A stretch of 64,000 bases of DNA. Source: Bacteroidales bacterium. Lineage in GTDB: Bacteria > Bacteroidota > Bacteroidia > Bacteroidales > F082. The translations under genes were made by a program, and so were the position numbers. A model generated the notes under the pieces. The model was not told the origin of the DNA, ran no database searches, and saw nothing but the letters and a program-made list of their open reading frames with translations. Within the stretch, counting starts at the first letter, position 1. Each line of letters begins with the position of its first letter. The DNA lies in NCBI GenBank assembly GCA_017549805.1, contig JAFYNJ010000017.1, positions 1 through 64,000 of the forward strand. The letters run 5' to 3'. Positions 14,129 through 20,797 of this stretch are shown here, in pieces.

Positions 14129-14174
14129 ATCTGATAATTAGCAACTTGATTATTTAGTACTCATCTTCGTGGAA
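14129..14174 (-). repeat. DUF2795 3' end and flank (candidate attR)
   Basis: This is the intact-gene partner of the truncated copy at 2379-2416. It comprises the last six codons, the stop and about 25 bases of 3' flank. The two copies are in the same orientation and bracket the accessory block. Confidence 0.5.
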
Positions 14175-14375
14175 AAAGAAATCATCCTTTGTGGGATAAT
14201 CTGGCCAAAGATCCTCGATGCGTTCGTAAACATCACCTTCATCTTCGATCTCTTGAAGGTTCTCAATTACTTCTTGCGGCACCCCTGTGCGCAAAGCCCA
14301 ATCCAGCAGCTCATCACGGGTTGCCGGCCATGGAGCGTCTTCCAATTTCGATGCTAATTCCAGTGTCCAATACAT
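14154..14375 (-). CDS. DUF2795 family protein
   Basis: This small acidic protein (73 residues) starts MYWTLELASKLEDAPWPATR and ends DDFFFHEDEY. It matches the DUF2795 family that is widespread and highly conserved in Bacteroidota. Its function is unknown. The pattern TRDELLDWALRTGVPQEVIE suggests a compact helical fold. The ATG at 14375 gives the family's usual start; an upstream start at 14405 would add ten unconserved residues. Its 3' end is duplicated at 2379-2416, which marks it as a possible integration target. Confidence 0.85.
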   Translation of the reverse strand: MYWTLELASKLEDAPWPATRDELLDWALRTGVPQEVIENLQEIEDEGDVYERIEDLWPDYPTKDDFFFHEDEY

Positions 14376-14461
14376 AGTTATTTCAGTTTTTATTTGAGGG
14401 TGCAAAAATACACCTTATCAGCAAACTGACAAGGGTTTTTTGAAAAAAAATTAAAAAATAT

Positions 14462-15022
14462 TTATTTCGCTGAGTCCCAGCAAGTTTCGTGCCGTTTTTC
14501 TAAATAATCGAAATAACGGGCCAAAACAAAAAAGTAATCCGACAGACGATTCAAATACCGCAAGTCGATCGCATCCACTTCATCGTGCGATGCCAAACGC
14601 CAACCTTGGCGCTCCGCCCTTCTGCACACCGTGCGACACACATGACTTACCGATGCCTTCAGATTTCCGCCGGGAATCACAAAAGCCCTCAACTCGGGCA
14701 ACTCGGCATTCATCGCGTCGATATGGCGCTCCAAAAATGCCACATCCTCCTCCTCCAACAACGGGATCATCTTCCCAATCTCAGTGTCCTTGTCCATGGC
14801 AAAATGCGATTCCAAGGTAAACAGCTTGTTCTGGATCACGCTTAAGATCTCGCGGATGGCTTCCGAAACGCCCTCCAGATCGTTCAGCACACCGATCACG
14901 GCACTCAACTCATCCACCGTGCCGTAAGCCTCCACCTTGTCGTCATACTTGGGCACCCTGCGCCCTCCAATCAAAGAGGTCGTGCCCTTGTCCCCTGTCT
15001 TCGTATAAGTAATATTCTTCAT
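14462..15022 (-). CDS. pduO: PduO-type cob(I)alamin adenosyltransferase
   Basis: This 186-residue enzyme transfers the adenosyl group of ATP to cob(I)alamin, making adenosylcobalamin (coenzyme B12). The N-terminal ATP-binding signature is visible as YTKTGDKGTTSLIGGRRV, followed by KVEAYGTVDELSAVIG. The C-terminal part has CRTVCRRAERQ and YLNRLSDYFFVLARY, all characteristic of the PduO/MMAB fold. The product cofactor is required by the class II ribonucleotide reductase encoded at 49848. It follows the shortened methyltransferase gene after 19 bases that consist of a purine-rich repeat, so it belongs to the same minus-strand transcript. Confidence 0.92.
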   Translation of the reverse strand: MKNITYTKTGDKGTTSLIGGRRVPKYDDKVEAYGTVDELSAVIGVLNDLEGVSEAIREILSVIQNKLFTLESHFAMDKDTEIGKMIPLLEEEDVAFLERHIDAMNAELPELRAFVIPGGNLKASVSHVCRTVCRRAERQGWRLASHDEVDAIDLRYLNRLSDYFFVLARYFDYLEKRHETCWDSAK

Positions 15023-15051
15023 ATCTTCTGACTTCTGTCTTCTAACTTCTT
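15022..15051 (-). repeat. AGAAGTCAGAAGACAGAAG-type low-complexity repeat
   Basis: The minus strand reads AGAAGTTAGAAGACAGAAG then TCAGAAGATATG. It fills the gap between two genes and contributes the last two codons and stop of the methyltransferase remnant. The same kind of sequence occurs at 52704-52737 and inside nrdJ near 52021-52062. Confidence 0.5.
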
Positions 15052-15389
15052 AAAACAAAATCCTGCTTCTCCATGCCTTCACGGTAAAAAAACAGTCCTT
15101 TCTTATAAAGGTCGATCGTCAAAGTAACGTCAGGATCCGCGCAAATCGTATTCCAAAAGGCTTCTTTATTTTTACTCTCATGAATGGCATCCACCACATA
15201 CATCACCGTTTCATCTCTTTCGGGCATCTTCCCTTCCATCACCGTCACCGTGCTTTCAATACCCAATTCCTTCAATGCTTCGGGCTGACGGCCACGGATC
15301 ACCTTGGTATAGAGCGCATACACAAACGGAGAATGGATGTGGTATTCATTCTTCCGCTTCATGACATATCGGAGATAGCTCGACAGCAT
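15042..15389 (-). CDS. Internally deleted class I SAM methyltransferase-like protein
   Basis: The 115-residue product begins MLSSYLRYVMKRKNEYHIHS and continues SPFVYALYTKVI. It ends MYVVDAIHESKNKEAFW, then VTLTIDLYKKGLFFYR and KQDFVLRS. These are the first ~35 and last ~55 residues of a ~240-residue Bacteroidota methyltransferase family (HSPFV...VI start; IDLYxxGLxFFR end). The SAM-binding Rossmann core between them is missing, so methyl transfer is not expected. The frame is intact and the start overlaps the upstream stop by one base (TGATG). It is therefore either a recent in-frame deletion or a domesticated remnant. The recognition of the family ends is from memory. Confidence 0.6.
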   Translation of the reverse strand: MLSSYLRYVMKRKNEYHIHSPFVYALYTKVIRGRQPEALKELGIESTVTVMEGKMPERDETVMYVVDAIHESKNKEAFWNTICADPDVTLTIDLYKKGLFFYREGMEKQDFVLRS

Positions 15390-16939
15390 CACTCGTACTC
15401 CACTTTTTGCACATAGAACACGCTCCTTCGGGTGTCGCGCAGCACGGGATTCTGAACAATCTGGCAACCACGGATCAAAAAACGGCTGCCATACCATTGC
15501 TCCATCTCAGCATAATACTCATCGTCGAAGGAATCAGGACCGTAGAGGAAATCCAACGGCGCGATTTGCTGGTTGAGCAAGGGCGTTCCGTCAACATCGA
15601 ACACTTCGTAACGCAAGGTGTTGTGACTCGGTGAGGCCACCAGCAACTCGTTGTGACACACCGACTCCAAGGCATGTTTTGAAAGGGTCTCGCACAAATC
15701 GTTCTCGAACCGCACAGTGTTGTACCATTTCAACTCCCCGTCTCGATCAAACGCCAACAGAATCTCGCTGAAGAAATCATACCCGTCGAAAATGGTGTAA
15801 CGCATGGGATAAGTACCATAAAACCCATATTCCATGCGAGTCTCGGTGTGGTAAATGGGCTGGAAAGCCTCGGCCACGAACACTTGGCGACCGGCATATT
15901 CCACCAAGCGGGGCGCATAGAACTGGAAAGCGATCTCCCCCTTCTCTTTTTTCTTACCCTGCTTCATCTTCAACAACTCCTCCTTCACCTTTAGCCGGTC
16001 CGACGCTGTCAGCGCCTTGTCGATCTCGGGCAAGTTCTTGAAAAGATAGGTCTTGGTTTGCATACCTCCCGAAGCAAACTTGATCCATGTCACACCCACG
16101 GCAATCTTGCTGAAATCTTCGGTCATGCCCTCCACACTCACCTTCTTGTTGCTCTCGCGTTCCAAGGTGGCATAAACCGTCAACTGGCGCATGTCGTCGA
16201 GTGCGAAGCACATACGGCCCAATCCAGCGTTTTCGCCATTCTCGAAACGATGCGTTTGAATCAAATTGCCATTGGAGGAATACACCATGAAACTGGTAGC
16301 CTTGTAGTGCTTCTCAACAAACTCGCGGGCAGCCAGCACAAACACGCGTTCCTTCGGAAGCGCCTCAAACTGGAACAGGATGAAGTCGTTGGCAATGTTG
16401 GGGGTGATGACGCGATGCGTGTTGCCGTTCAAGTCGTACTGGGCCAGAAAGCCACCGCCCGACTTGGCATTGACCGACAGCATCAAGGTGCCGTCGATCA
16501 AGCCTATCGACTGAAGCACGGAACGTTCGGGAAGCCGGTCGGAAAAAGTAGCAAAGGTCTGCTCCAGCCGATCGTACGTCACCGCACAGAACATGACGGA
16601 ATCGGAACGGGTGACTTTTTCTTCCACGAAGATGAATACTGCCCACTGCATGGAACTTTTCGAATCGAAAAGCCTTAACTTGTCGGGCAAGGGGATCAAA
16701 TCGCTACGCTGCTCGTAGAGGCTGGTGTCGAGGGTGACAAAGTTCCAGAGCCGGTTCTTGTCCTCGTCGGTCTTGTCGGTCTCATACGCCATCATGCCGC
16801 CTTTCTTCTGGAACGACACAAACTGGCAGTCTTGGTTCTTCGACCAACGGTTCACCTCAAAACGCGAGGTCTCCACCTGTTGGGAGAATCCCAAAATGGA
16901 TGAGAATAGAACCAGTATTAGGAGACTACAACGAGACAT
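15389..16939 (-). CDS. Secreted protein of unknown function
   Basis: This 516-residue protein begins with a signal peptide (MSRCSLLILVLFSSILGFSQ, cleavage near SQQ) and has no lipobox or other membrane segment. It should therefore be periplasmic or exported. The body is rich in beta-strand patterns with repeated LLAFDRDG- and YDLNGN-like segments, compatible with a beta-propeller-like fold, but I cannot assign a family. A charged helix (LKVKEELLKMKQGKKKEKGE) interrupts it near residue 315. It is translationally coupled to the methyltransferase remnant. There is no C-terminal sorting domain. Confidence 0.65.
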   Translation of the reverse strand: MSRCSLLILVLFSSILGFSQQVETSRFEVNRWSKNQDCQFVSFQKKGGMMAYETDKTDEDKNRLWNFVTLDTSLYEQRSDLIPLPDKLRLFDSKSSMQWAVFIFVEEKVTRSDSVMFCAVTYDRLEQTFATFSDRLPERSVLQSIGLIDGTLMLSVNAKSGGGFLAQYDLNGNTHRVITPNIANDFILFQFEALPKERVFVLAAREFVEKHYKATSFMVYSSNGNLIQTHRFENGENAGLGRMCFALDDMRQLTVYATLERESNKKVSVEGMTEDFSKIAVGVTWIKFASGGMQTKTYLFKNLPEIDKALTASDRLKVKEELLKMKQGKKKEKGEIAFQFYAPRLVEYAGRQVFVAEAFQPIYHTETRMEYGFYGTYPMRYTIFDGYDFFSEILLAFDRDGELKWYNTVRFENDLCETLSKHALESVCHNELLVASPSHNTLRYEVFDVDGTPLLNQQIAPLDFLYGPDSFDDEYYAEMEQWYGSRFLIRGCQIVQNPVLRDTRRSVFYVQKVEYE

Positions 16940-16952
16940 GTATTGACTATTT

Positions 16953-17040
16953 CGTCATTGCGAGCGAAGCGAAGCAATCCAACCAGCACTATCTCGGGTC
17001 AGGTTGGATTGCTTCGTCGCTATCGCTCCTCGCAATGACG
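16953..17040. repeat. REP-like palindromic intergenic element
   Basis: CGTCATTGCGAGCGAAGCGA and AAGCAATCCAACC are mirrored by GGTTGGATTGCTTCG and CGCTCCTCGCAATGACG around a ~17-base loop. The core CGTCATTGCGAGGAG..GAAGCAATCC type is a well-known dispersed palindrome in several bacterial phyla. It sits between two co-oriented genes and may act as a terminator or mRNA-stability hairpin. No second copy is seen in this window. Confidence 0.75.
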
Positions 17041-17044
17041 GGGA

Positions 17045-18715
17045 TTAGAATTTCACGAATCTAGCAACTTCCTTCTTGCCGTCGGCATAACGGATGTTCA
17101 GGAAATAAACGCCGTTTTCGAAGCTGGCGATCTGGCAGTTGCCTTCGCCGGCTGACATGGCCATCGAACTCATCAAACGACCCGTCACATCATAGATGCT
17201 GACTTGGGCGTCGTTTTCAAGGACGAACGAAACCATATCCTTGGCGGGATTCGGATAAACGCTGACCGTTGAGAGTGCGTTCTCACCAACGGAGACCTCA
17301 CCGCCAGTCACCTTCACATAATCAATCTCCCAAGAAGAAGCGGCAGCAGCAGTGCAAGTATAAACAAAAGCAATCCAGAACCGCTGGCCTTGAACCATTG
17401 AGCCAATGTTGAAACGGCCTGATTCGACCCATTCAAAATTACCCGTCGAGAAGTCGAAAGCATCCGTCAGATCTTCCCATGTGGCACTTCCCGGGTTGGC
17501 ACCGTTGTTATAATTCAACGAGAGTTTAACTTGGAGCGGATTGCCATCAAACTTCATGGCAGTACGGAACTCCAAGAAAACTTCACTATAGTTGTCCGGA
17601 TTGATGCCAGGGCTGATCAGCCAGTCCTCGTTTTCATACGTAGTACCGCCAACATAGCCGTTCATGTTGGCATAAGTAGTACCTTGATAAGAACCCTGAT
17701 GCCATACCTGTTCACCAGTAACACTGACGGCCCTAAAAATACCAAGACTCTCATCGTTGAAATCCTCATCCAATGGCAATTGGAAATCGGGGTAATCGGC
17801 TGTTACAGGATGGACAAATGGATAGGTTCCATCGGTCTTGTAATCGATGTTTGCGCCACTGTTGGTATAAGGGAAGATGGCGAAATGATAGGTGGTGTTG
17901 GCCTCCAAACCGTTGAAGCTGACAGTCTCATCTCCATAGTTTACATTCTTGACAAGGTCGCCATTGGCGACAGGGGTGCCATCGGTAGGAACAGTGATGT
18001 CGCCTGTGGAACCCACAACCAAATACTTGGAAGGCAATTGGTCACCAATGGCATCGGTCCAAGTGAGGGTCACGTCAACTCCATCCACCGTAGCTCCGAA
18101 GTTGGTGGGATAGTTGCTCGGTTCAGGATTGACGACAGGAGCACCATCAGCCTTGTAGAAACTGACACGTGTGTCAATGTTGGATGAACTTGCATAACAG
18201 CTGAACAGCGGGGCGTTGTTGGAAGTATTGGGGTTAAAACGCATGTTATTGCGTTCGTTGGCACCCTGAGCTACAACTTCCGCCGTGCCATCATTGTTGA
18301 ATGTGATACTCCATTTACCATTGTCGTCAAGGGTAGCTTGCGTCTTCAGTTGGTTTTGGGAGCTGCTTGACGCATAAAGGTAACCATTAGCCACCTCGTC
18401 AAACAAAGTCCAAGCATCGGTACTTCCGCCCAAAGTAATCTGAAACACATCCGTTGTACTTTCAGGGTTAGTTCCAGGTGTCACCGTGATGGACTCGCCA
18501 TTTTCCGACACGACCACAGCATTGCGGTTGCTTGGTTTCTGGTATCCCATGGCTAAAACACCCAAATCATCATAATGGGCAACAATAAGATAGTTTGCTC
18601 CGACCTCGAGTTCTGAGGCAGAGGTGATCTTTGTGTAAGTTGTTTGGGCATAGCCGACTGCCGAGATGAGCATCAGCACTGCCACTGCAAAGAATGAAAG
18701 TAGATTTTTTTTCAT
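17045..18715 (-). CDS. Secreted multidomain protein with type IX sorting domain
   Basis: The 556-residue protein has a signal peptide (LISAVGYAQ cleavage). An N-terminal region of ~150 residues contains YTKITSASELEVGANYLIVA. A fibronectin-III-like part (GATVDGVDVTLTW to YHFAIFPYTN) follows, then a choice-of-anchor-J-type jelly roll (PLDEDFNDESLGIF, NEDWLISPGI). It ends in a typical type IX secretion sorting domain (VSVYPNPAKDMVSF, VSIYDVTGRLM, YFLNIRYADGKKEVARFVKF). It is therefore translocated across the outer membrane and attached to the surface or released. The ligand or substrate is unknown. It lies 24 bases after the nifU-like gene. Confidence 0.8.
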   Translation of the reverse strand: MKKNLLSFFAVAVLMLISAVGYAQTTYTKITSASELEVGANYLIVAHYDDLGVLAMGYQKPSNRNAVVVSENGESITVTPGTNPESTTDVFQITLGGSTDAWTLFDEVANGYLYASSSSQNQLKTQATLDDNGKWSITFNNDGTAEVVAQGANERNNMRFNPNTSNNAPLFSCYASSSNIDTRVSFYKADGAPVVNPEPSNYPTNFGATVDGVDVTLTWTDAIGDQLPSKYLVVGSTGDITVPTDGTPVANGDLVKNVNYGDETVSFNGLEANTTYHFAIFPYTNSGANIDYKTDGTYPFVHPVTADYPDFQLPLDEDFNDESLGIFRAVSVTGEQVWHQGSYQGTTYANMNGYVGGTTYENEDWLISPGINPDNYSEVFLEFRTAMKFDGNPLQVKLSLNYNNGANPGSATWEDLTDAFDFSTGNFEWVESGRFNIGSMVQGQRFWIAFVYTCTAAAASSWEIDYVKVTGGEVSVGENALSTVSVYPNPAKDMVSFVLENDAQVSIYDVTGRLMSSMAMSAGEGNCQIASFENGVYFLNIRYADGKKEVARFVKF

Positions 18716-18739
18716 AATGTTAGGTTTTAATTGATATGA

Positions 18740-18982
18740 TTAGTTCTTTACTTGTTCCACTGCCTTGATTTCAGGGATAGACTTGATCATCACTGCTTCA
18801 ATGCCGTTTTTCAGGGTCATAGTACTATAGGGGCAGCTGCCGCAAGCGCCGGTCAGCTCCACCATCACCACCATGTCGTCGGTAAGCTCCACGAAGTTCA
18901 CGTCGCCGCCATCTGCCTGGAGGTAGGGACGCACCTGCTCCAAGATGTTCTTGACTCTTTTTTCCAACAATTCCTTTTCCAT
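18740..18982 (-). CDS. NifU C-terminal-domain iron-sulfur scaffold protein
   Basis: This 80-residue protein is a stand-alone NifU C-terminal (Nfu) domain. RPYLQADGGDVNFVEL is the conserved strand-turn region and GACGSCPYSTMTLKNGIE carries the CxxC cluster ligands. Nfu proteins assemble a 4Fe-4S cluster as dimers and hand it to client proteins. The gene is 10 bases downstream of mrp, which encodes a second cluster-carrier ATPase, so the two probably cooperate in iron-sulfur delivery. Confidence 0.9.
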   Translation of the reverse strand: MEKELLEKRVKNILEQVRPYLQADGGDVNFVELTDDMVVMVELTGACGSCPYSTMTLKNGIEAVMIKSIPEIKAVEQVKN

Positions 18983-19020
18983 AACTGAGAATTTAGAATT
19001 GAGAATTTAGAATTGAGAAG
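18983..19020 (-). repeat. Tandem AATTCTCAATTCTAA repeat at the mrp 3' end
   Basis: On the minus strand TTCTCAATTCTAAA occurs twice in tandem across the last codons of mrp (encoding SILNSQF) and the spacer before nifU. This is one of several low-complexity repeats at gene ends in this window. Confidence 0.45.
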
Positions 19021-20015
19021 GCTATTTGATCGAAGGCCTTGGTGACGGGTGAATCGGTATCCAAGGCAAGCGGTGTACCGTTATCGCCACTCTCGGCAAT
19101 CTTTTCCACCATAGGAATCTGGCCCAGCAACGGCACCTTCAGCTGGTCGGCAAACTGTTGGCCTGTTTCCTTGCCAAAGATGTAGTACTTCTTTTCGGGC
19201 ATGTCGGAAGGCGTGAAATAGGCCATGTTTTCCACCAAGCCGTAAATTGGGATTTGAAGTGCTTCTTCCTTGAACATCATGGCGGCGCGGAGCACATCGG
19301 CGAAGGCCACCTTTTGCGGAGTGGTCACGATGACGGCACCCGACACCTTGTATTGCTGAGCCAACGTCAGCTGGATGTCGCCGGTTCCAGGAGGCATGTC
19401 CACCACCATCCAGTCGAGCTCACCCCAAAGGGTGTCGTTCATCAGCTGGTTGAGAGCACTGGTAGCCATGGGGCCACGCCAGATCAACGGACGGTCGGTA
19501 TCCACGAAGAAGCCGATGGAGAGCAGCTTGAGGCCATATTTCTCCACGGGCAGCATCACCGTCTTGCCTTCTTTTTCATAACAAACGGGGCGCTCATCTT
19601 CCACGCCGAACATCATCGGCACCGATGGGCCGTAAATATCGGCATCGATCAAGCCCACACGTTGGTTGGCGCGAGCCAGTGCGATGGCCAAGTTGGCCGC
19701 CACCGTCGATTTGCCCACACCACCTTTGCCCGAGGCAACAGCAATGATATGTTTTACCTTCGCAAGGGTCGTCTCTTCTTCCTTTACTTTGATATCAATG
19801 TTGATCTCCCCGAAAACACCTTTCAACGTACGGTTGGCTGCGTTGACCAGGATCTCGTTCTTTGGATCGTCTTTGTGTTCCACAATCAAGTCAAAACGAA
19901 CGCCTTCCTCGTTCACCATCAGGTTTTCCACCATGTTCAAGGCAATGATGTTGTCACCCTTCGGGAAATAGATGACGTCTTTCAAGACTTCGGTAACGTT
20001 TTCTTTATTCAGCAT
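18993..20015 (-). CDS. mrp: Mrp/ApbC iron-sulfur carrier P-loop ATPase
   Basis: This 340-residue protein has an N-terminal DUF59-like domain of ~90 residues. A Mrp/NBP35 ATPase follows, with the deviant Walker A ASGKGGVGKSTVAANLA and VDMPPGTGDIQLTL downstream. Family members bind and transfer 4Fe-4S clusters in the cytoplasm. The start ATG overlaps the last 11 bases of nadE, which implies coupling. Clustering with the Nfu-type protein supports a joint role in supplying clusters. The C-terminal residues are encoded by a short repeat and differ from typical members. Confidence 0.93.
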   Translation of the reverse strand: MLNKENVTEVLKDVIYFPKGDNIIALNMVENLMVNEEGVRFDLIVEHKDDPKNEILVNAANRTLKGVFGEINIDIKVKEEETTLAKVKHIIAVASGKGGVGKSTVAANLAIALARANQRVGLIDADIYGPSVPMMFGVEDERPVCYEKEGKTVMLPVEKYGLKLLSIGFFVDTDRPLIWRGPMATSALNQLMNDTLWGELDWMVVDMPPGTGDIQLTLAQQYKVSGAVIVTTPQKVAFADVLRAAMMFKEEALQIPIYGLVENMAYFTPSDMPEKKYYIFGKETGQQFADQLKVPLLGQIPMVEKIAESGDNGTPLALDTDSPVTKAFDQIAFSILNSQF

Positions 20016-20757
20016 AATCGAAATGGGGTATGGGTTGTAACTTGAAAAGATTCTTCACATGTTTGTCGTCGATGCGTGCCTTTGTGTCGGGATCGTCGCA
20101 AACGCCCGTGCGGATGTAACGGTCGAGCACAGCGTAGGTGAATCCAAGGTTGTCTTCGTCGCTCTTGCCGGAAAGACCGTCGGAAGGGGTTTTCTCCACC
20201 AGCTCGATGGGCAGTCCCATCTCCTTGCCGATGGCCTTGACTTCCTGAACGGTCAGTCCACCCAAAGGAGCGAAGTCGCCAGCGGCGTCGCCATAACGCG
20301 TAGAGTAGCCCACCCAGTCCTCCGAGAGATTGCAGGTGTTGGCCACACGGCCGTTCATCGACTGCGAAACGGCATACAAGGCAGTCATGCGAAGCCTTGG
20401 CGGCATGTTGATAATCGTCTGCCTACTGACTTCTTTCTCCTGACTTTTTAACTCTTTATCCACTTCCACCATCAAGGCATTGTAAGTCTCCCCGATGTTG
20501 ACGCAGAAATGGCGGATGCCAAGGTGGTTGATAAGTTTCATACTATCGTCGATATCGGGTTGAACGCCATTGGGCATGGTCACCCCGATGACGCGATCCA
20601 CTCCCAGAGCCTCAACACACAAGGCAGCCACTACGCTGCTGTCCTTGCCTCCCGAGATGCCGATTACGGCATTGCAGCCAGGTCCGTTTTGCTCAAACCA
20701 GTCCCTGATCCACTGGACCGCTTGGTCCTTCACTTCTTTAGCGTTGAATGGTTTCAT
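20005..20757 (-). CDS. nadE: NAD synthetase
   Basis: The 250-residue enzyme makes NAD from deamido-NAD, ATP and a nitrogen donor. The PP-loop ATP-pyrophosphatase motif GISGGKDSSVVAAL and the synthetase motifs RLRMTALYAVSQ, VANTCNLSEDWVGY and DGLSGKSDEDNLGF are all present. There is no glutaminase domain, so ammonia is the expected donor. The ATG at 20757 fits the family; an upstream TTG at 20808 would overlap purL. A Lys/Glu/Ser-rich stretch (DKELKSQEKEVSRQ) is encoded by a purine-rich segment resembling the dispersed repeats of this genome. It is third from the promoter end of the purL operon by position, directly after purL. Confidence 0.9.
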   Translation of the reverse strand: MKPFNAKEVKDQAVQWIRDWFEQNGPGCNAVIGISGGKDSSVVAALCVEALGVDRVIGVTMPNGVQPDIDDSMKLINHLGIRHFCVNIGETYNALMVEVDKELKSQEKEVSRQTIINMPPRLRMTALYAVSQSMNGRVANTCNLSEDWVGYSTRYGDAAGDFAPLGGLTVQEVKAIGKEMGLPIELVEKTPSDGLSGKSDEDNLGFTYAVLDRYIRTGVCDDPDTKARIDDKHVKNLFKLQPIPHFDYAE

Positions 20758-20797
20758 AGAATTTTCATTTTTAACTCGTTTCACTTCGTTGAGGGCT

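Larger units (their letters stand above)
2379..14174. mobile_element. Candidate degenerate genomic island inserted at a DUF2795 gene
   Basis: The interval is bounded by the duplicated DUF2795 3' end at 2379-2416 and 14129-14174. It carries typical cargo: a type IV toxin-antitoxin pair, nucleases, an AAA/DUF4143 ATPase, a NERD protein, an integrase-like arm-binding protein and repeated integrase-type DNA boxes. The genes on either side look like ordinary chromosomal genes. No protein with an integrase catalytic domain remains, so the element, if it is one, is probably immobile. The boundary repeats are seen directly; the island interpretation is inference. Confidence 0.45.

Noticed and set aside
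16953-17040. Insertion-sequence remnant
   Set aside because: It is a simple dispersed REP-type palindrome without transposase or target-site duplication.
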